63,460 nt of DNA from Paraburkholderia nodosa (GCF_001718195.1 NZ_MCNV01000038.1:1-63460); one strand, 5' to 3'; numbered from the stretch's first letter, positions 43,990 to 53,560 are shown. Numbers and translations are program-made. Notes: generated from the letters alone by a model not told the origin.

Positions 43990-45315
43990 ATGGGCCGCAA
44001 ATCGCATTCGCGCGCGCTATCGATCTGGGCCAACGGCGAGCGTGTGGGCACGTGGGTCATGACGTCCGCCGGCGACACCGAGCTGCGTTATGACGACGCC
44101 TGGAAGCGCTCGGCCGTGGGCCGGCCGCTTTCGCTCTCGCTGCCGTTCGGCATCGGCGACCTGCCGTTGCGCGGTGAGCGCGTGCAGCACTATTTCGACA
44201 ATCTCCTGCCCGACAGCGAGCCCATCCGCCGCCGCATCGCCACGCGCTTTCGCACCGATACGCTCGAGGCCTTCGACCTGCTCAAGGCCATCGGGCGCGA
44301 TTGCGTGGGCGCGGTGCAACTGCTGGGCGAGGACGAAACGCCGGGGCGCGTCGACCGCATCGAAGGCACCGCGCTGAGCGATGCCGTCATCGAGCGCCTG
44401 CTGCTCAAAACGGCCGGCGCGCTGCCCGGTGGCGCGCACGAGACTGACGATCTGCGCATTTCGCTAGCGGGCGCGCAGGAGAAGACCGCGCTCCTGCGCC
44501 ACCGCGGCAAATGGCTGCTGCCGCGCGGCGCCACGCCCACCACGCATATTCTCAAGCTGCCACTCGGGCTGATCGGCCATCGCAAGGTGGACTTCAATAC
44601 CTCGGTCGAAAACGAATGGCTTTGCCTGGCATTGCTGAGGGCCTATGGGTTGCCTGCTTCGCAGGCGCAGATACTCCACTTTGGCGCGCAGAAGGTGCTC
44701 AGCGTGGAGCGCTTCGATCGTACGCGCTCGCGCGCCGGTGGCTTGCTGCGCCTGCCGCAGGAGGACTTCTGCCAGGCGCTCGGCGTGCCGCCGCATCGCA
44801 AGTACGAAGCGCATGGCGGCCCCGGCGTGCGTGAAATTGCGGGTCTCCTGCGCCAGTCGCTGCAGGCACGGGAAGACCTCGAAACGTTTCTCACTGCGCA
44901 AATCGTCTTCTGGATGCTTGCGGCGCCGGACGGCCACGCGAAAAATTTCAGCATCCGCCTGCTGCCGGCAGGGCGCTTTCAGCTCGCGCCGCTCTATGAC
45001 GTCATGTCGATCTGGCCCGTCGAGGGCGACGGCGGCAATCAATGGTCGTGGCACAAGGCGTCGCTCGCCATGGCGGTGTGGGGCAAGGCGCGCCACTATC
45101 GCATGCGCGACGTGAAGCGCACGCATTTCGACGCCACCGCGCGGCTGTGCCACTACGGGCCGGATGCGGGCCCGCTGATCGAGCGCGTGCTGGCGCGTAC
45201 GCCCGCTGCGATAGAGGAAGTCGCGGCGGCACTACCCGAAGGCTTTCCCGAGCGGGTAGCCGAGCGACTCTTCGACGGCTTGCGTTTTTCGGCGGAGCGA
45301 CTGGCTGCGCAGTGA
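43990..45315 (+). CDS. hipA: Toxin HipA (Ser/Thr kinase)
   Basis: 441 residues. HipA N-terminal Couple_hipA domain (about 7-105: ELRYDDAWKRSAVGRPLSLS, VQHYFDNLLPDSEPIRRRIA) then the kinase core with RISLAGAQEKTALL (P-loop), LCLALLRAYGLPASQAQIL, and DGHAKNFSIRLLPAGRFQL with LAPLYDVMS (catalytic and metal residues). HipA phosphorylates glutamyl-tRNA synthetase in E. coli; other HipA proteins have other targets. GTG codons 3 and 2 codons upstream of this ATG are alternatives; I chose the ATG. Confidence 0.92.
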   Translation: MGRKSHSRALSIWANGERVGTWVMTSAGDTELRYDDAWKRSAVGRPLSLSLPFGIGDLPLRGERVQHYFDNLLPDSEPIRRRIATRFRTDTLEAFDLLKAIGRDCVGAVQLLGEDETPGRVDRIEGTALSDAVIERLLLKTAGALPGGAHETDDLRISLAGAQEKTALLRHRGKWLLPRGATPTTHILKLPLGLIGHRKVDFNTSVENEWLCLALLRAYGLPASQAQILHFGAQKVLSVERFDRTRSRAGGLLRLPQEDFCQALGVPPHRKYEAHGGPGVREIAGLLRQSLQAREDLETFLTAQIVFWMLAAPDGHAKNFSIRLLPAGRFQLAPLYDVMSIWPVEGDGGNQWSWHKASLAMAVWGKARHYRMRDVKRTHFDATARLCHYGPDAGPLIERVLARTPAAIEEVAAALPEGFPERVAERLFDGLRFSAERLAAQ

Positions 45316-45372
45316 CGGTGTGCGTCGCCGTACGCGAATTCCTGAACGAACAGGCTTAGACGGCACATCGCT

Positions 45373-46293
45373 TCACGACTTTTGCTTCTTCGAAGGCAGC
45401 CACGTTTGAGGCTCGGCGTACATTTCCTTGACCAGTTGCTTCACGAGATCGACGTAGACTGAATTGTCGTTCACGCGGTGATTCAGGATGATTGGCGAGG
45501 TCGCGTGGTCGCTGTCTATCAGCCGGTAGTGCACGTCCTGCCGCAACTGCCGCGCTGATGCGGGGATCACACATACGCCGAACTCGGCCGCGACGAGCCC
45601 CAGCGCCGTCTGGATTTCCCGCACTTCCAGCACTTCACCCGGTTGCACGCCGTCGCCGTGCAACACGTTCAATACCTGATCGGCAAAGCTGGGGCGCGGC
45701 TCCTTGGGATAAACAATCAGTTTCTGCCCGGCCAGTTGCTCGATGGGGATGGGTGTGGATTCCTGCGCCATCTCGCTGCCGATCGGCACCACCACCGCCA
45801 GCGGCTCTTCGCGCAGGACGATGCCGGCCACGTTGGGGTCGCTGTGGCGCACGCGTCCGAAGCCGATGTCGATACGGCCTTCCTTCAACGCCTCGATCTG
45901 TTGCACCGACATCAGTTCGACCATCTGGATGTCGAGTTCCGGCGCATTCTGGCGCAGCTTGCGCATCAACGGCGGCAGTCCCGAATACAGAACGGAGGCG
46001 ACGAAGCCGATCGACAGCACGGTGCGGTGATGCAGTCCCACGTGTTTGGCCGTCGCCTGCAGTTGTTCGACGCGCCCAAGAATCTGCATGGCCTGCTCGT
46101 AGACGAGCCGCCCCGCATCGGTCGTGCGCACCGGTCGCGTATTGCGAATCAGAAGGGGCACGCCGATCTCTTGTTCGAGCAACTGAATCTGCCGGCTCAG
46201 TGGCGGTTGAGCGATGCAAAGCTGTTCCGCGGCGCGCGTGAAATTGCGCTCGCGCACGACGGCAACGAAGTAACGAAGCTGGCGGAGATCCAT
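45373..46293 (-). CDS. LysR-family regulator (CatR/CatM/BenM type)
   Basis: 306 residues: an N-terminal wHTH at 1-60 (LRYFVAVVRERNFTRAAEQL) and an effector domain (VEQLQATAKHVGLHHRTVLS, EGRIDIGFGRVRH). Divergent from catB with 195 bases between starts, the standard layout for the muconate-responsive regulators of catechol genes, and it has ribosome site GGAAGG. It is expected to activate cat/ben genes with cis,cis-muconate as co-inducer (family knowledge). Confidence 0.88.
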   Translation of the reverse strand: MDLRQLRYFVAVVRERNFTRAAEQLCIAQPPLSRQIQLLEQEIGVPLLIRNTRPVRTTDAGRLVYEQAMQILGRVEQLQATAKHVGLHHRTVLSIGFVASVLYSGLPPLMRKLRQNAPELDIQMVELMSVQQIEALKEGRIDIGFGRVRHSDPNVAGIVLREEPLAVVVPIGSEMAQESTPIPIEQLAGQKLIVYPKEPRPSFADQVLNVLHGDGVQPGEVLEVREIQTALGLVAAEFGVCVIPASARQLRQDVHYRLIDSDHATSPIILNHRVNDNSVYVDLVKQLVKEMYAEPQTWLPSKKQKS

Positions 46294-46326
46294 GGTTCCT
46301 TCCCAAATGAAGCCATCAAATTATCA

Positions 46327-46341
46327 ATACTCTGAAAATAT
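46327..46341. promoter_or_regulatory. BenM/CatM-like dyad, site 1
   Basis: ATAC-N7-ATAT, one base from the known BenM/CatM consensus ATAC-N7-GTAT. It lies 33 bases outside the regulator start, on the regulator side of the divergent region. Confidence 0.55.
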
Positions 46342-46387
46342 GATGCGCCGCAATATTGGCCTGCTAATGGGCGATTGCGGGGTTTCC

Positions 46388-46402
46388 ATATTATAAAGGT
46401 AT
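46388..46402. promoter_or_regulatory. BenM/CatM-like dyad, site 2
   Basis: ATAT-N7-GTAT, again one base from ATAC-N7-GTAT and symmetric out to CCATA/TATGG. It is 61 bases from site 1 (about six helical turns) and 86 bases before the catB start, so both sites fit a LysR-type tetramer on one DNA face. Confidence 0.6.
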
Positions 46403-46488
46403 GGAATTGGACGCAAATAGTATTGGATCAGGCTCAGGCGCGGCGTGTATAAATCCACCATACCTTCTTCACTTACGCAGCCTTCGAG

Positions 46489-47625
46489 ATGACTTCCACC
46501 ACGATCGAACGTATCGAAACCCGCCTCGTCGATCTGCCGACGATTCGCCCTCACAAGCTGTCCGTCGCCACGATGTACGGGCAAACCCTGATGCTGGTGA
46601 AGGTGTATTGCAGCGATGGCGTAACCGGCATCGGTGAAGGTACGACGATTGCCGGCATGGCCTACGGCCCCGAAAGTCCGGAAGCGATGAAGCTCGCGAT
46701 CGACGCCTACCTCGCCCCGGCGATGATCGGCCAGGACGCCACGCGAATCCAGGCGCTCATGGCGCATCTGGGCAAGCTCGTGAAGGTCAATCACTTCGCC
46801 AAGTGCGCGCTGGAAACGGCGCTGCTCGACGCGCAGGGCAAGCGTCTCTCCGTGCCGGTGAGCGAACTGCTGGGCGGCCGCCGCCGCGAACGCCTGCCGG
46901 TGGCATGGACGCTCGCTTCGGGCGATACCGCCAAGGACATCGCCGAAGCTGAGACCATGCTCGAAGTGCGCCGCCACAAGATCTTCAAGCTGAAGATCGG
47001 CGCGAAGGACCTCAATACCGACATCAAGCACGTGGCCGACATCAAGAAGGCGGTGGGCGATCGTGCCGCCGTGCGCGTGGACGTCAACATGGCCTGGAGC
47101 GAGACGCAGGCGGCCTGGGCGATTCCCGCGCTGGCGCAAGCCGGCTGCGAGCTGGTCGAGCAGCCGGTGGCTTCGCCCGCGGCGCTTGCGCGCCTCATGC
47201 GCCGATTCCCGGTGGCGTTGATGGCCGACGAAATCCTGCAGGGACCGGAAAGCGCGTTCGAGATCGCGAAGAACGAGGGCGCCGATGTGTTCGCGATCAA
47301 GATCGAACAAAGCGGCGGACTGTTCGCGGCGCAGCGCGTGGCCACGATTGCGGACGCCGCGGGTATCGAACTTTACGGCGGCACGATGCTCGAAGGCGCA
47401 TTCAGCACGGTGGCGTCGGCGCATCTGTTCGCGAGCTTCGCCAACCTGCAGTGGGGCACCGAACTGTTCGGCCCCTTGCTGATCACCGAAGAAATTCTGA
47501 CGACCCCGCTGGACTACAGCAACTTCGAGCTGACCGTGCCGAACGGTCCGGGCCTGGGCATCGAACTGGACGAAGCGAAGGTCAAGCGCTTCACCCGCGA
47601 CGGCCTCATGAAAGCCACGAAGTAA
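46489..47625 (+). CDS. catB: Muconate cycloisomerase CatB
   Basis: 378 residues, enolase-superfamily fold. Visible: PTIRPHKLSVATMYGQTLMLV cap, KLKIGAK near 165-170 (catalytic KxK-type strand), DVNMAWSE (metal Asp), the metal Glu in CELVEQPV and Asp in ALMADE. It turns cis,cis-muconate into muconolactone in the ortho-cleavage pathway. First gene of the catB-catC-catA-ben run. Confidence 0.94.
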   Translation: MTSTTIERIETRLVDLPTIRPHKLSVATMYGQTLMLVKVYCSDGVTGIGEGTTIAGMAYGPESPEAMKLAIDAYLAPAMIGQDATRIQALMAHLGKLVKVNHFAKCALETALLDAQGKRLSVPVSELLGGRRRERLPVAWTLASGDTAKDIAEAETMLEVRRHKIFKLKIGAKDLNTDIKHVADIKKAVGDRAAVRVDVNMAWSETQAAWAIPALAQAGCELVEQPVASPAALARLMRRFPVALMADEILQGPESAFEIAKNEGADVFAIKIEQSGGLFAAQRVATIADAAGIELYGGTMLEGAFSTVASAHLFASFANLQWGTELFGPLLITEEILTTPLDYSNFELTVPNGPGLGIELDEAKVKRFTRDGLMKATK

Positions 47626-47653
47626 TCCGGACACCTGATAAACGGACAAGACG

Positions 47654-47944
47654 ATGCTATTCCACGTACGCATGGATGTGAACATCCCGGCCGACATGCC
47701 GGCCAATGTCGCCAACGAAATCAAGGCGCGCGAAAAAGAGTACTCGCAGGAACTGCAGCGCAGCGGCAAGTGGCGCCATATCTGGCGACTGGTGGGCGAG
47801 TACGCGAACTACAGCATCTTCGACGTAGAGAGTAATGCAGAGCTGCACGACATTCTCACCGCCTTGCCGCTTTTCCCGTACATGAAGATAACGGTCACGC
47901 CGTTGTGTCGCCACCCGTCCTCCGTCAGGGCCAACGACGCTTGA
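47654..47944 (+). CDS. catC: Muconolactone delta-isomerase CatC
   Basis: 96 residues, the usual size. Starts MLFHVRMDVNIPADMP and ends LTALPLFPYMKITVTPL, both typical of CatC. It isomerises muconolactone to 3-oxoadipate enol-lactone. Spaced 28 bases after catB. Confidence 0.94.
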   Translation: MLFHVRMDVNIPADMPANVANEIKAREKEYSQELQRSGKWRHIWRLVGEYANYSIFDVESNAELHDILTALPLFPYMKITVTPLCRHPSSVRANDA

Positions 47945-47988
47945 GCTGATTCCCCCTCAATACCAGCAAGCACCAGGAGACAAACACC

Positions 47989-48924
47989 ATGAGCGCAAAA
48001 GTATTCGACACGAAGGAAGTGCAGGACCTGCTGAAGGCCGCTGCGAATCTCAACGGCAGCAGCGGCAACGCGCGTTTCCAGCAGGTCGTTTATCGGCTGC
48101 TGGGCGACCTGTTCAAGGCCATCGACGATCTCGACATCACGCCCGATGAGGTCTGGGCCGGTGTGAACTATCTGAACAAGCTCGGCCAGGACGGCGAAGC
48201 GGCGCTGCTCGCCGCCGGACTCGGCCTCGAGAAGTACCTCGACATCCGCATGGACGCCGCAGACAAGGCGGTGGGTCTCGAAGGCGGCACGCCGCGCACG
48301 ATCGAAGGGCCGCTGTATGTGGCAGGCGCGCCGGTGCGCGAGAGCGTTTCGCGCATCGACCTGAACGCCGACGCCGATGCCGGCCCGCTCGTCATTCACG
48401 GCACGGTCACCGGCCTCGACGGCAAGCCGCTCGCCGGCGCCCTGGTCGAATGCTGGCACGCCAATTCGAAGGGCTTCTACTCGCACTTCGACCCGACCGG
48501 CGCACAGGACGACTTCAACCTGCGCGGCGCGGTGAAGACCGGCGCGGACGGCAAGTACGAATTCCGCACGCTGATGCCGGTGGGTTACGGTTGCCCGCCG
48601 CAGGGTTCGACCCAGCGTCTGCTGGACGGCCTCGGCCGCCACGGCAACCGCCCGGCGCACGTTCACTTCTTCGTGACGGCGGATAACAGCCGCAAGCTCA
48701 CCACGCAATTCAATATCGAAGGCGACCCGCTCATTTGGGACGACTTCGCCTACGCGACGCGTGAAGAGCTGATTCCGCATGTGGCCGAAAAGACCGGTGG
48801 CACCGCGCTCGGCCTGAAAGCCGACACGTACAAGGACATCGAGTTCAACTTCACGCTCACGCCGCTGGTCCAGGGCAAGGACAACCAGCTCGTCCATCGC
48901 CTGCGCGCCGCAGCGACGGCGTAA
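47989..48924 (+). CDS. catA: Catechol 1,2-dioxygenase CatA
   Basis: 311 residues. Intradiol dioxygenase: a helical N-terminal dimerisation part (about 1-105), then a beta core with the non-haem Fe(III) ligand pairs (the first Tyr in IEGPLYVAGAP, the second in LMPVGYGCPPQ, and the HxH in GNRPAHVHFFV). Cleaves catechol from the Ben pathway to cis,cis-muconate. Ribosome site CAGGAGA. Confidence 0.95.
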   Translation: MSAKVFDTKEVQDLLKAAANLNGSSGNARFQQVVYRLLGDLFKAIDDLDITPDEVWAGVNYLNKLGQDGEAALLAAGLGLEKYLDIRMDAADKAVGLEGGTPRTIEGPLYVAGAPVRESVSRIDLNADADAGPLVIHGTVTGLDGKPLAGALVECWHANSKGFYSHFDPTGAQDDFNLRGAVKTGADGKYEFRTLMPVGYGCPPQGSTQRLLDGLGRHGNRPAHVHFFVTADNSRKLTTQFNIEGDPLIWDDFAYATREELIPHVAEKTGGTALGLKADTYKDIEFNFTLTPLVQGKDNQLVHRLRAAATA

Positions 48925-49037
48925 CCGCCCAGCATGGCGGCGGCACGTTGCCGCCGCCCCTCGTTTCTTCGCGATCATCATCCGACACCGATGCAGGGAC
49001 TCCGTACTGCGTGTGGAGTATGCATAGGAGAGCTAAT

Positions 49038-50408
49038 ATGTCAGCCATCATCGACAAAGCCAGTGACCTGGATCACCTGCTGTCCACCGCCGTGCAGGAC
49101 GACAAGCAAAACGGTGTGTTCCGTTGCCGCCGCGACATCTTCACCAATGCCGACCTGTTCGAACTGGAGATGAAATACATCTTCGAGAAGAACTGGGTGT
49201 ACCTCGCGCACGAAAGCCAGATTCCCGAAAACAACGACTACTACACCACGTGGCTCGGTCGTCAGCCGGTAGTCATCACGCGCGACAAGACCGGCACGCT
49301 CAACGCCGTGATCAACGCCTGCGCGCACAAAGGCGCCATGCTGTGCCGGCGCAAGCACGGCAACAAGGGCAGCTTCACCTGTCCGTTCCACGGCTGGACG
49401 TTCTCCAACACCGGCAAGCTGCTCAAGGTGAAGGACGAAAAGACCACGGAATATCCCGTGCAATTCAACAAGCAGGGCTCGCATGACCTGAAGAAGGTCG
49501 CGCGCTTCGAGAACTACCGGGGCTTTCTGTTCGGCAGCCTCAACGCTGACGTGAAGCCGCTGGAAGACTACCTCGGCGAAGCGAAGATCATCATCGACCA
49601 GATCGTCGACCAGTCGCCGAGCGGCCTCGAAGTGCTGCGCGGCAACTCCTCGTATGTCTACGACGGCAACTGGAAGATGCAGATGGAGAACGGCTGCGAC
49701 GGCTACCACGTCAGCACCGTGCACTGGAATTACGCCGCGACCATGGGCCGCCGCAAGGAAGACGGCACCCAGGCGGTGGACGCCAATAGCTGGAGCAAGT
49801 CGGTGGCGGGTGTTTACGGCTTCGACCACGGCCACATCCTCTTGTGGACGAACACGATGAACCCCGAAGTGCGGCCGGTCTACAAGCATCGCGACGAAAT
49901 CAGGGCGCGCGTGGGGGAAGTGCAGGCCGATTTCATCGTCAACCAGACGAGAAACCTGTGCCTCTACCCGAACGTGTTCCTGATGGACCAGTTCAGCACG
50001 CAGATTCGCGTGGTGCGCCCGATCAGCGTGGACAAGACCGAAGTGAACATTTTCTGCTTCGGGCCGAAGGGCGAGAACGCGGAAGATCGTGCGACGCGCA
50101 TTCGCCAGTACGAGGACTTCTTCAACGTCACGGGCATGGGCACCGCCGACGACCTCGAAGAGTTCCGCGCCTGCCAGGCGGGCTACGCCGGCACCACGGC
50201 GATGTGGAACGATCTCTCGCGCGGCGCACCACTGTGGGTCGAAGGCGCGGACGACAACGCGAAAAAGATGGGCCTCAAGCCGGTCATGTCCGGCGAACGC
50301 AGCGAAGACGAAGGGTTGTTCGTGGTTCAGCACGAGTACTGGGTGCACGCCATGCGCGACGCCCTCGAGCAGGAACTGAACCACGCACAAGCGGGAGCGC
50401 AGGCATGA
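49038..50408 (+). CDS. benA: Benzoate 1,2-dioxygenase large subunit BenA
   Basis: 456 residues. A Rieske centre (Cys-x-His in NACAHKGAMLC, Cys-x2-His in TCPFHGWTF) at about 95-125 and the mononuclear iron site (NGCDGYHVSTVHW) near 215-230. Catalytic subunit that dihydroxylates benzoate. The ATG at 49038 has a TAGGAGAG site; a longer frame from 48948 lacks one. A 113-base gap from catA may carry its own promoter. Confidence 0.95.
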   Translation: MSAIIDKASDLDHLLSTAVQDDKQNGVFRCRRDIFTNADLFELEMKYIFEKNWVYLAHESQIPENNDYYTTWLGRQPVVITRDKTGTLNAVINACAHKGAMLCRRKHGNKGSFTCPFHGWTFSNTGKLLKVKDEKTTEYPVQFNKQGSHDLKKVARFENYRGFLFGSLNADVKPLEDYLGEAKIIIDQIVDQSPSGLEVLRGNSSYVYDGNWKMQMENGCDGYHVSTVHWNYAATMGRRKEDGTQAVDANSWSKSVAGVYGFDHGHILLWTNTMNPEVRPVYKHRDEIRARVGEVQADFIVNQTRNLCLYPNVFLMDQFSTQIRVVRPISVDKTEVNIFCFGPKGENAEDRATRIRQYEDFFNVTGMGTADDLEEFRACQAGYAGTTAMWNDLSRGAPLWVEGADDNAKKMGLKPVMSGERSEDEGLFVVQHEYWVHAMRDALEQELNHAQAGAQA

Positions 50409-50893
50409 GCAACGATTACCAGACAATCTGCGCCGCGCTGTATCGCGAAGCGCGCCTGCTCGACGATCGCCAGTGGGAAGAATGGCTCGCCTGCTACGCA
50501 GAAGACGTCACGTACTGGATGCCCGCGTGGGACGACGATGACCAGCTCACCGACGACCACGAATCGCAGATCTCGCTGATGTACTACCCGGATCGCGGCG
50601 GCCTCGAAGACCGTGTGTTCCGCATCAAGACCGAACGCAGCGGCGCTTCGATGCCGGAGCCGCGCACGAGCCACAACGTCACGAACGTGGAAGTGCTGGC
50701 GGACCGCGGCGACGAAGTGGAAGTGCGCTACAACTTCCACACGCTCAATCATCGCTACCGGGCCACGGACCATTTTTTCGGCACGATGTTCGTCACGTTG
50801 CGTAGGGCCGGCGACGGCTTCCTGATCGCCTACAAAAAGATCGTGCTGAAGAACGACTACATCCGGCAGGTGCTCGACGTTTATCACGTGTGA
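50405..50893 (+). CDS. benB: Benzoate 1,2-dioxygenase small subunit BenB
   Basis: 162 residues, family length. Matches the beta subunit: YREARLLDDRQWEEWLACYA, VTYWMPAWDDDDQLT, EPRTSHNVTNVEVLAD and the final KKIVLKNDYIRQVLDVYHV. Structural partner of BenA. Overlaps the benA stop by 4 bases. Confidence 0.95.
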   Translation: MSNDYQTICAALYREARLLDDRQWEEWLACYAEDVTYWMPAWDDDDQLTDDHESQISLMYYPDRGGLEDRVFRIKTERSGASMPEPRTSHNVTNVEVLADRGDEVEVRYNFHTLNHRYRATDHFFGTMFVTLRRAGDGFLIAYKKIVLKNDYIRQVLDVYHV

Positions 50894-50945
50894 GATCACG
50901 TTCGACATCGAGCCTCAGTTTCAACATGGGATAGAAGGAGACACC

Positions 50946-51968
50946 ATGTCCAGCTACAAGATTGCACTCAATTTCGAAGACGGCGTCACGCGTTTCATCG
51001 ACTGCAAGGCGGGCGAAAAAGTGCTCGATGCGGCCTTTCGCGCGCGCATCAACCTGCCGATGGATTGCTCGGACGGCGTGTGCGGCACCTGCAAGTGCCG
51101 CGCGGAAAGCGGCAGCTACGACCTGGGCGAAGACTTTATCGAAGACGCGCTGACCGAAGACGAAAAGGACAGCGGTCTCGTGCTCACCTGCCAGATGGTG
51201 CCGGAAAGCGATTGTGTGATCGCGATTCCCGCGTCTTCCACGGTCTGCAAGACAGGGCAGAGCAAGTTCGCGGCCACGGTGGCGAAGGTCGAACAGCACA
51301 ACGACGCCGCGGTCGTGCTCGAACTGGATGTCGACGCAGCGGGTCCCGTGTTCCTGCCGGGCCAGTACGTCAACATCGACGTGCCGGGCAGCGGCCAGCA
51401 TCGTTCGTATTCCTTCTCTTCCGCACCGGGCGAATCGAAAATCAGCTTCCTGATCAAGAAGATTCCGGGCGGCGTGATGAGCACGTGGCTCGAAGCCGCA
51501 CAAGCGGGCACGAAGCTCGAATTGACGGGGCCGCTCGGCAGCTTCTATCTGCGCGACGTGCAGCGGCCGCTGCTGTTCCTCGCGGGCGGCACGGGTCTCG
51601 CGCCGTTCCTCTCGATGCTGGAGGTGCTCGCGCGCACCAACGCGCAGCAGAAGGTGCACCTGATTTACGGCGTCACGCGCGACCTCGACCTCGTGCTCGT
51701 CGAAGCCATCGAAGCCTACGCGGCGAAGCTGCCGAACTTCAGCTTCGCTACCGTGATTGCCGACGCGGATTCGACTCATCCGCGTAAAGGCTGGGTCACG
51801 CAACATATTCCCGCCGACGCCCTGAACGATGGCGACGTCGACGTGTATCTGTGCGGCCCGCCGCCGATGGTGGACGCCGTACGCAAGTATTTCGACGACG
51901 AAGGCGTGAAGCCCAACAGCTTCCACTACGAGAAGTTCACTCCCAACGTAGTCCCGAAGGCGGCATGA
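50946..51968 (+). CDS. benC: Benzoate dioxygenase reductase BenC
   Basis: 340 residues. N-terminal plant-type [2Fe-2S] ferredoxin (CSDGVCGTCKC at about 41-51, plus CQM near 83), then an FAD domain (QHRSYSFSSAPG) and an NAD-binding domain (LFLAGGTGLAPFLSML, CGPPPMVDAVR). Passes electrons from NADH to the BenAB Rieske centre. AGAAGGAG precedes the ATG. Confidence 0.95.
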   Translation: MSSYKIALNFEDGVTRFIDCKAGEKVLDAAFRARINLPMDCSDGVCGTCKCRAESGSYDLGEDFIEDALTEDEKDSGLVLTCQMVPESDCVIAIPASSTVCKTGQSKFAATVAKVEQHNDAAVVLELDVDAAGPVFLPGQYVNIDVPGSGQHRSYSFSSAPGESKISFLIKKIPGGVMSTWLEAAQAGTKLELTGPLGSFYLRDVQRPLLFLAGGTGLAPFLSMLEVLARTNAQQKVHLIYGVTRDLDLVLVEAIEAYAAKLPNFSFATVIADADSTHPRKGWVTQHIPADALNDGDVDVYLCGPPPMVDAVRKYFDDEGVKPNSFHYEKFTPNVVPKAA

Positions 51969-52741
51969 TCATGCAACGATTCGCAGGCAAGGTCGTCGTC
52001 GTCACCGGGGCGGCGCAGGGAATTGGCCGCGGCGTGGCGCTGCGGGTGGCGGCCGAAGGCGGCAAGGTAGTGTTCGTCGATCGCGCGGATTTCGTCGCGG
52101 AAGTCGCGGCCGAGGCGCAGGGCGCGCAAACGGCAGGATTCGTCGCCGACCTCGAAACGTATGAGGGCGCGAAAGCGGCGATGGATTTCGCCGCGCAGAA
52201 GTTTGGCGGCATCGACATTCTCATCAACGGCGTGGGCGGTGCCATCCGCATGCGTCCGTTCGCGGAATTCGAGCCTGCGCAGATCGATGCGGAAATCCGC
52301 CGCTCGCTCATGCCCACGCTTTACGCGTGCCATGCCGTGCTGCCGCATTTGCTCGAACGCGGGCGCGGAACCATCGTCAACGTGTCGTCGAACGCCACGC
52401 GCGGTATTCGCCGCGTGCCGTATTCGGCAGCGAAGGGCGGCGTGAATGCGATGACGCAGTCGCTGGCGATGGAATACGCGGAGCACAATATCCGCGTGGT
52501 CGCCACGGCGCCGGGCGGCACCGAAGCGCCGCCGCGCCGCATTCCGCGCAATGCCGCGGGCGACAGCGAGCAGGAAAAGGCCTGGATGGGCGAGGCGGTG
52601 CGCCAGGTCACCGATTCGACCTTCTTCAAGCGCTATGGCAGTCTCGACGAACAGGTCGCGCCGATCCTCTTTCTCGCTTCGGACGAGGCGAGCTATATCA
52701 CCGGTTCGATCTTGCCGGTCGCCGGTGGGGACACGGGCTGA
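51965..52741 (+). CDS. benD: Benzoate cis-diol dehydrogenase BenD
   Basis: 258 residues, short-chain dehydrogenase: TGAAQGIGRG (NAD site), NVSSNATRG (Ser), PYSAAKGGVNAM (YxxxK). Oxidises the cis-dihydrodiol of benzoate to catechol with CO2 loss. The start ATG overlaps the benC stop (ATGA); another ATG lies two codons in. Confidence 0.95.
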   Translation: MIMQRFAGKVVVVTGAAQGIGRGVALRVAAEGGKVVFVDRADFVAEVAAEAQGAQTAGFVADLETYEGAKAAMDFAAQKFGGIDILINGVGGAIRMRPFAEFEPAQIDAEIRRSLMPTLYACHAVLPHLLERGRGTIVNVSSNATRGIRRVPYSAAKGGVNAMTQSLAMEYAEHNIRVVATAPGGTEAPPRRIPRNAAGDSEQEKAWMGEAVRQVTDSTFFKRYGSLDEQVAPILFLASDEASYITGSILPVAGGDTG

Positions 52742-52825
52742 GCGATGAACGCGTGGTGATGGTGGGCGCGCACAGGCGGGCGGGGTGATATGCTCGAAAG
52801 ACCCCGATTTCGCCCCGCGCTCCCC

Positions 52826-53560
52826 ATGTCCATCGATCCCGCTGTCGTCAAAGCCTTCGCGCCCACGGGCACGTTGCGCGCCTCCATCAATCTCGGCAAT
52901 CCGATACTCGCGAATCGCGATGCGGCGTCGGGCGAACCGTTCGGCGTTTCCGTCGATCTCGCGCGCGCTTTCGCGCGGCATTTGGGTGTGCCGCTCGAAC
53001 TTGTCGTATTCGACGCAGCGGGCAAGTCCGTCGAAGCCGTGAGCGACGAACGCGCGGACTTTGGCTTCTTTGCCGTCGATCCCAAGCGAGGCGAAACGAT
53101 CGCGTTCACCGCGCCTTATGTATTGATCGAAGGCTTCTATCTGGTTCGCAACGATTCGCCGGTGCGCACCAATGCCGAAGTCGATCAACCGCATAACCGC
53201 GTGGCCGTGGGCAAGGGCAGTGCCTACGATCTTTTTCTCACGCGTGAACTGAAGCAGGCGCAAATCGTGCGCGCACCGACTTCGCCCACCGTCGTGCAGA
53301 CCTTCCTCGAACAAGGGCTCGAAGTGGCCGCAGGGGTGAAGCAGCAACTCGAAGCCGATGCCGCGAAAGCCGGCGGCTTGCGTCTGCTCGACGAACGCTT
53401 CATGGTGATTCGCCAGGCCATGGGCGTCGCAAAGCGCCGCGGTCCGCAGGCCGCCGAAGCGCTTGGTGCGTTTGTCGAAACGATGAAGGCATCGGGATTC
53501 GTCGCGCAGGCATTGGAGCGTCACGCCATAGCGGGCGCATCGGTTGCGCCGGCTGCTTGA
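52826..53560 (+). CDS. Family 3 solute-binding-like protein without signal peptide
   Basis: 244 residues with the periplasmic-binding-protein type fold: FAPTGTLRASINLGNPILA, GVSVDLARAFARHLGVPLEL, VSDERADFGFFAVDP, IAFTAPYVLIEGFYLVR. The N-terminus is MSIDPAVVKAFAPTG with no hydrophobic signal, and the alternative frame start at 52790 gives none either. It may act in the cytoplasm as a small-molecule binding protein. Lies 84 bases after benD; co-transcription possible. Confidence 0.8.
   Translation: MSIDPAVVKAFAPTGTLRASINLGNPILANRDAASGEPFGVSVDLARAFARHLGVPLELVVFDAAGKSVEAVSDERADFGFFAVDPKRGETIAFTAPYVLIEGFYLVRNDSPVRTNAEVDQPHNRVAVGKGSAYDLFLTRELKQAQIVRAPTSPTVVQTFLEQGLEVAAGVKQQLEADAAKAGGLRLLDERFMVIRQAMGVAKRRGPQAAEALGAFVETMKASGFVAQALERHAIAGASVAPAA

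Noticed and set aside
49041..50426. 461-codon minus-strand frame across benA
   Set aside because: Antisense to a certain dioxygenase subunit, no ribosome site or domain.
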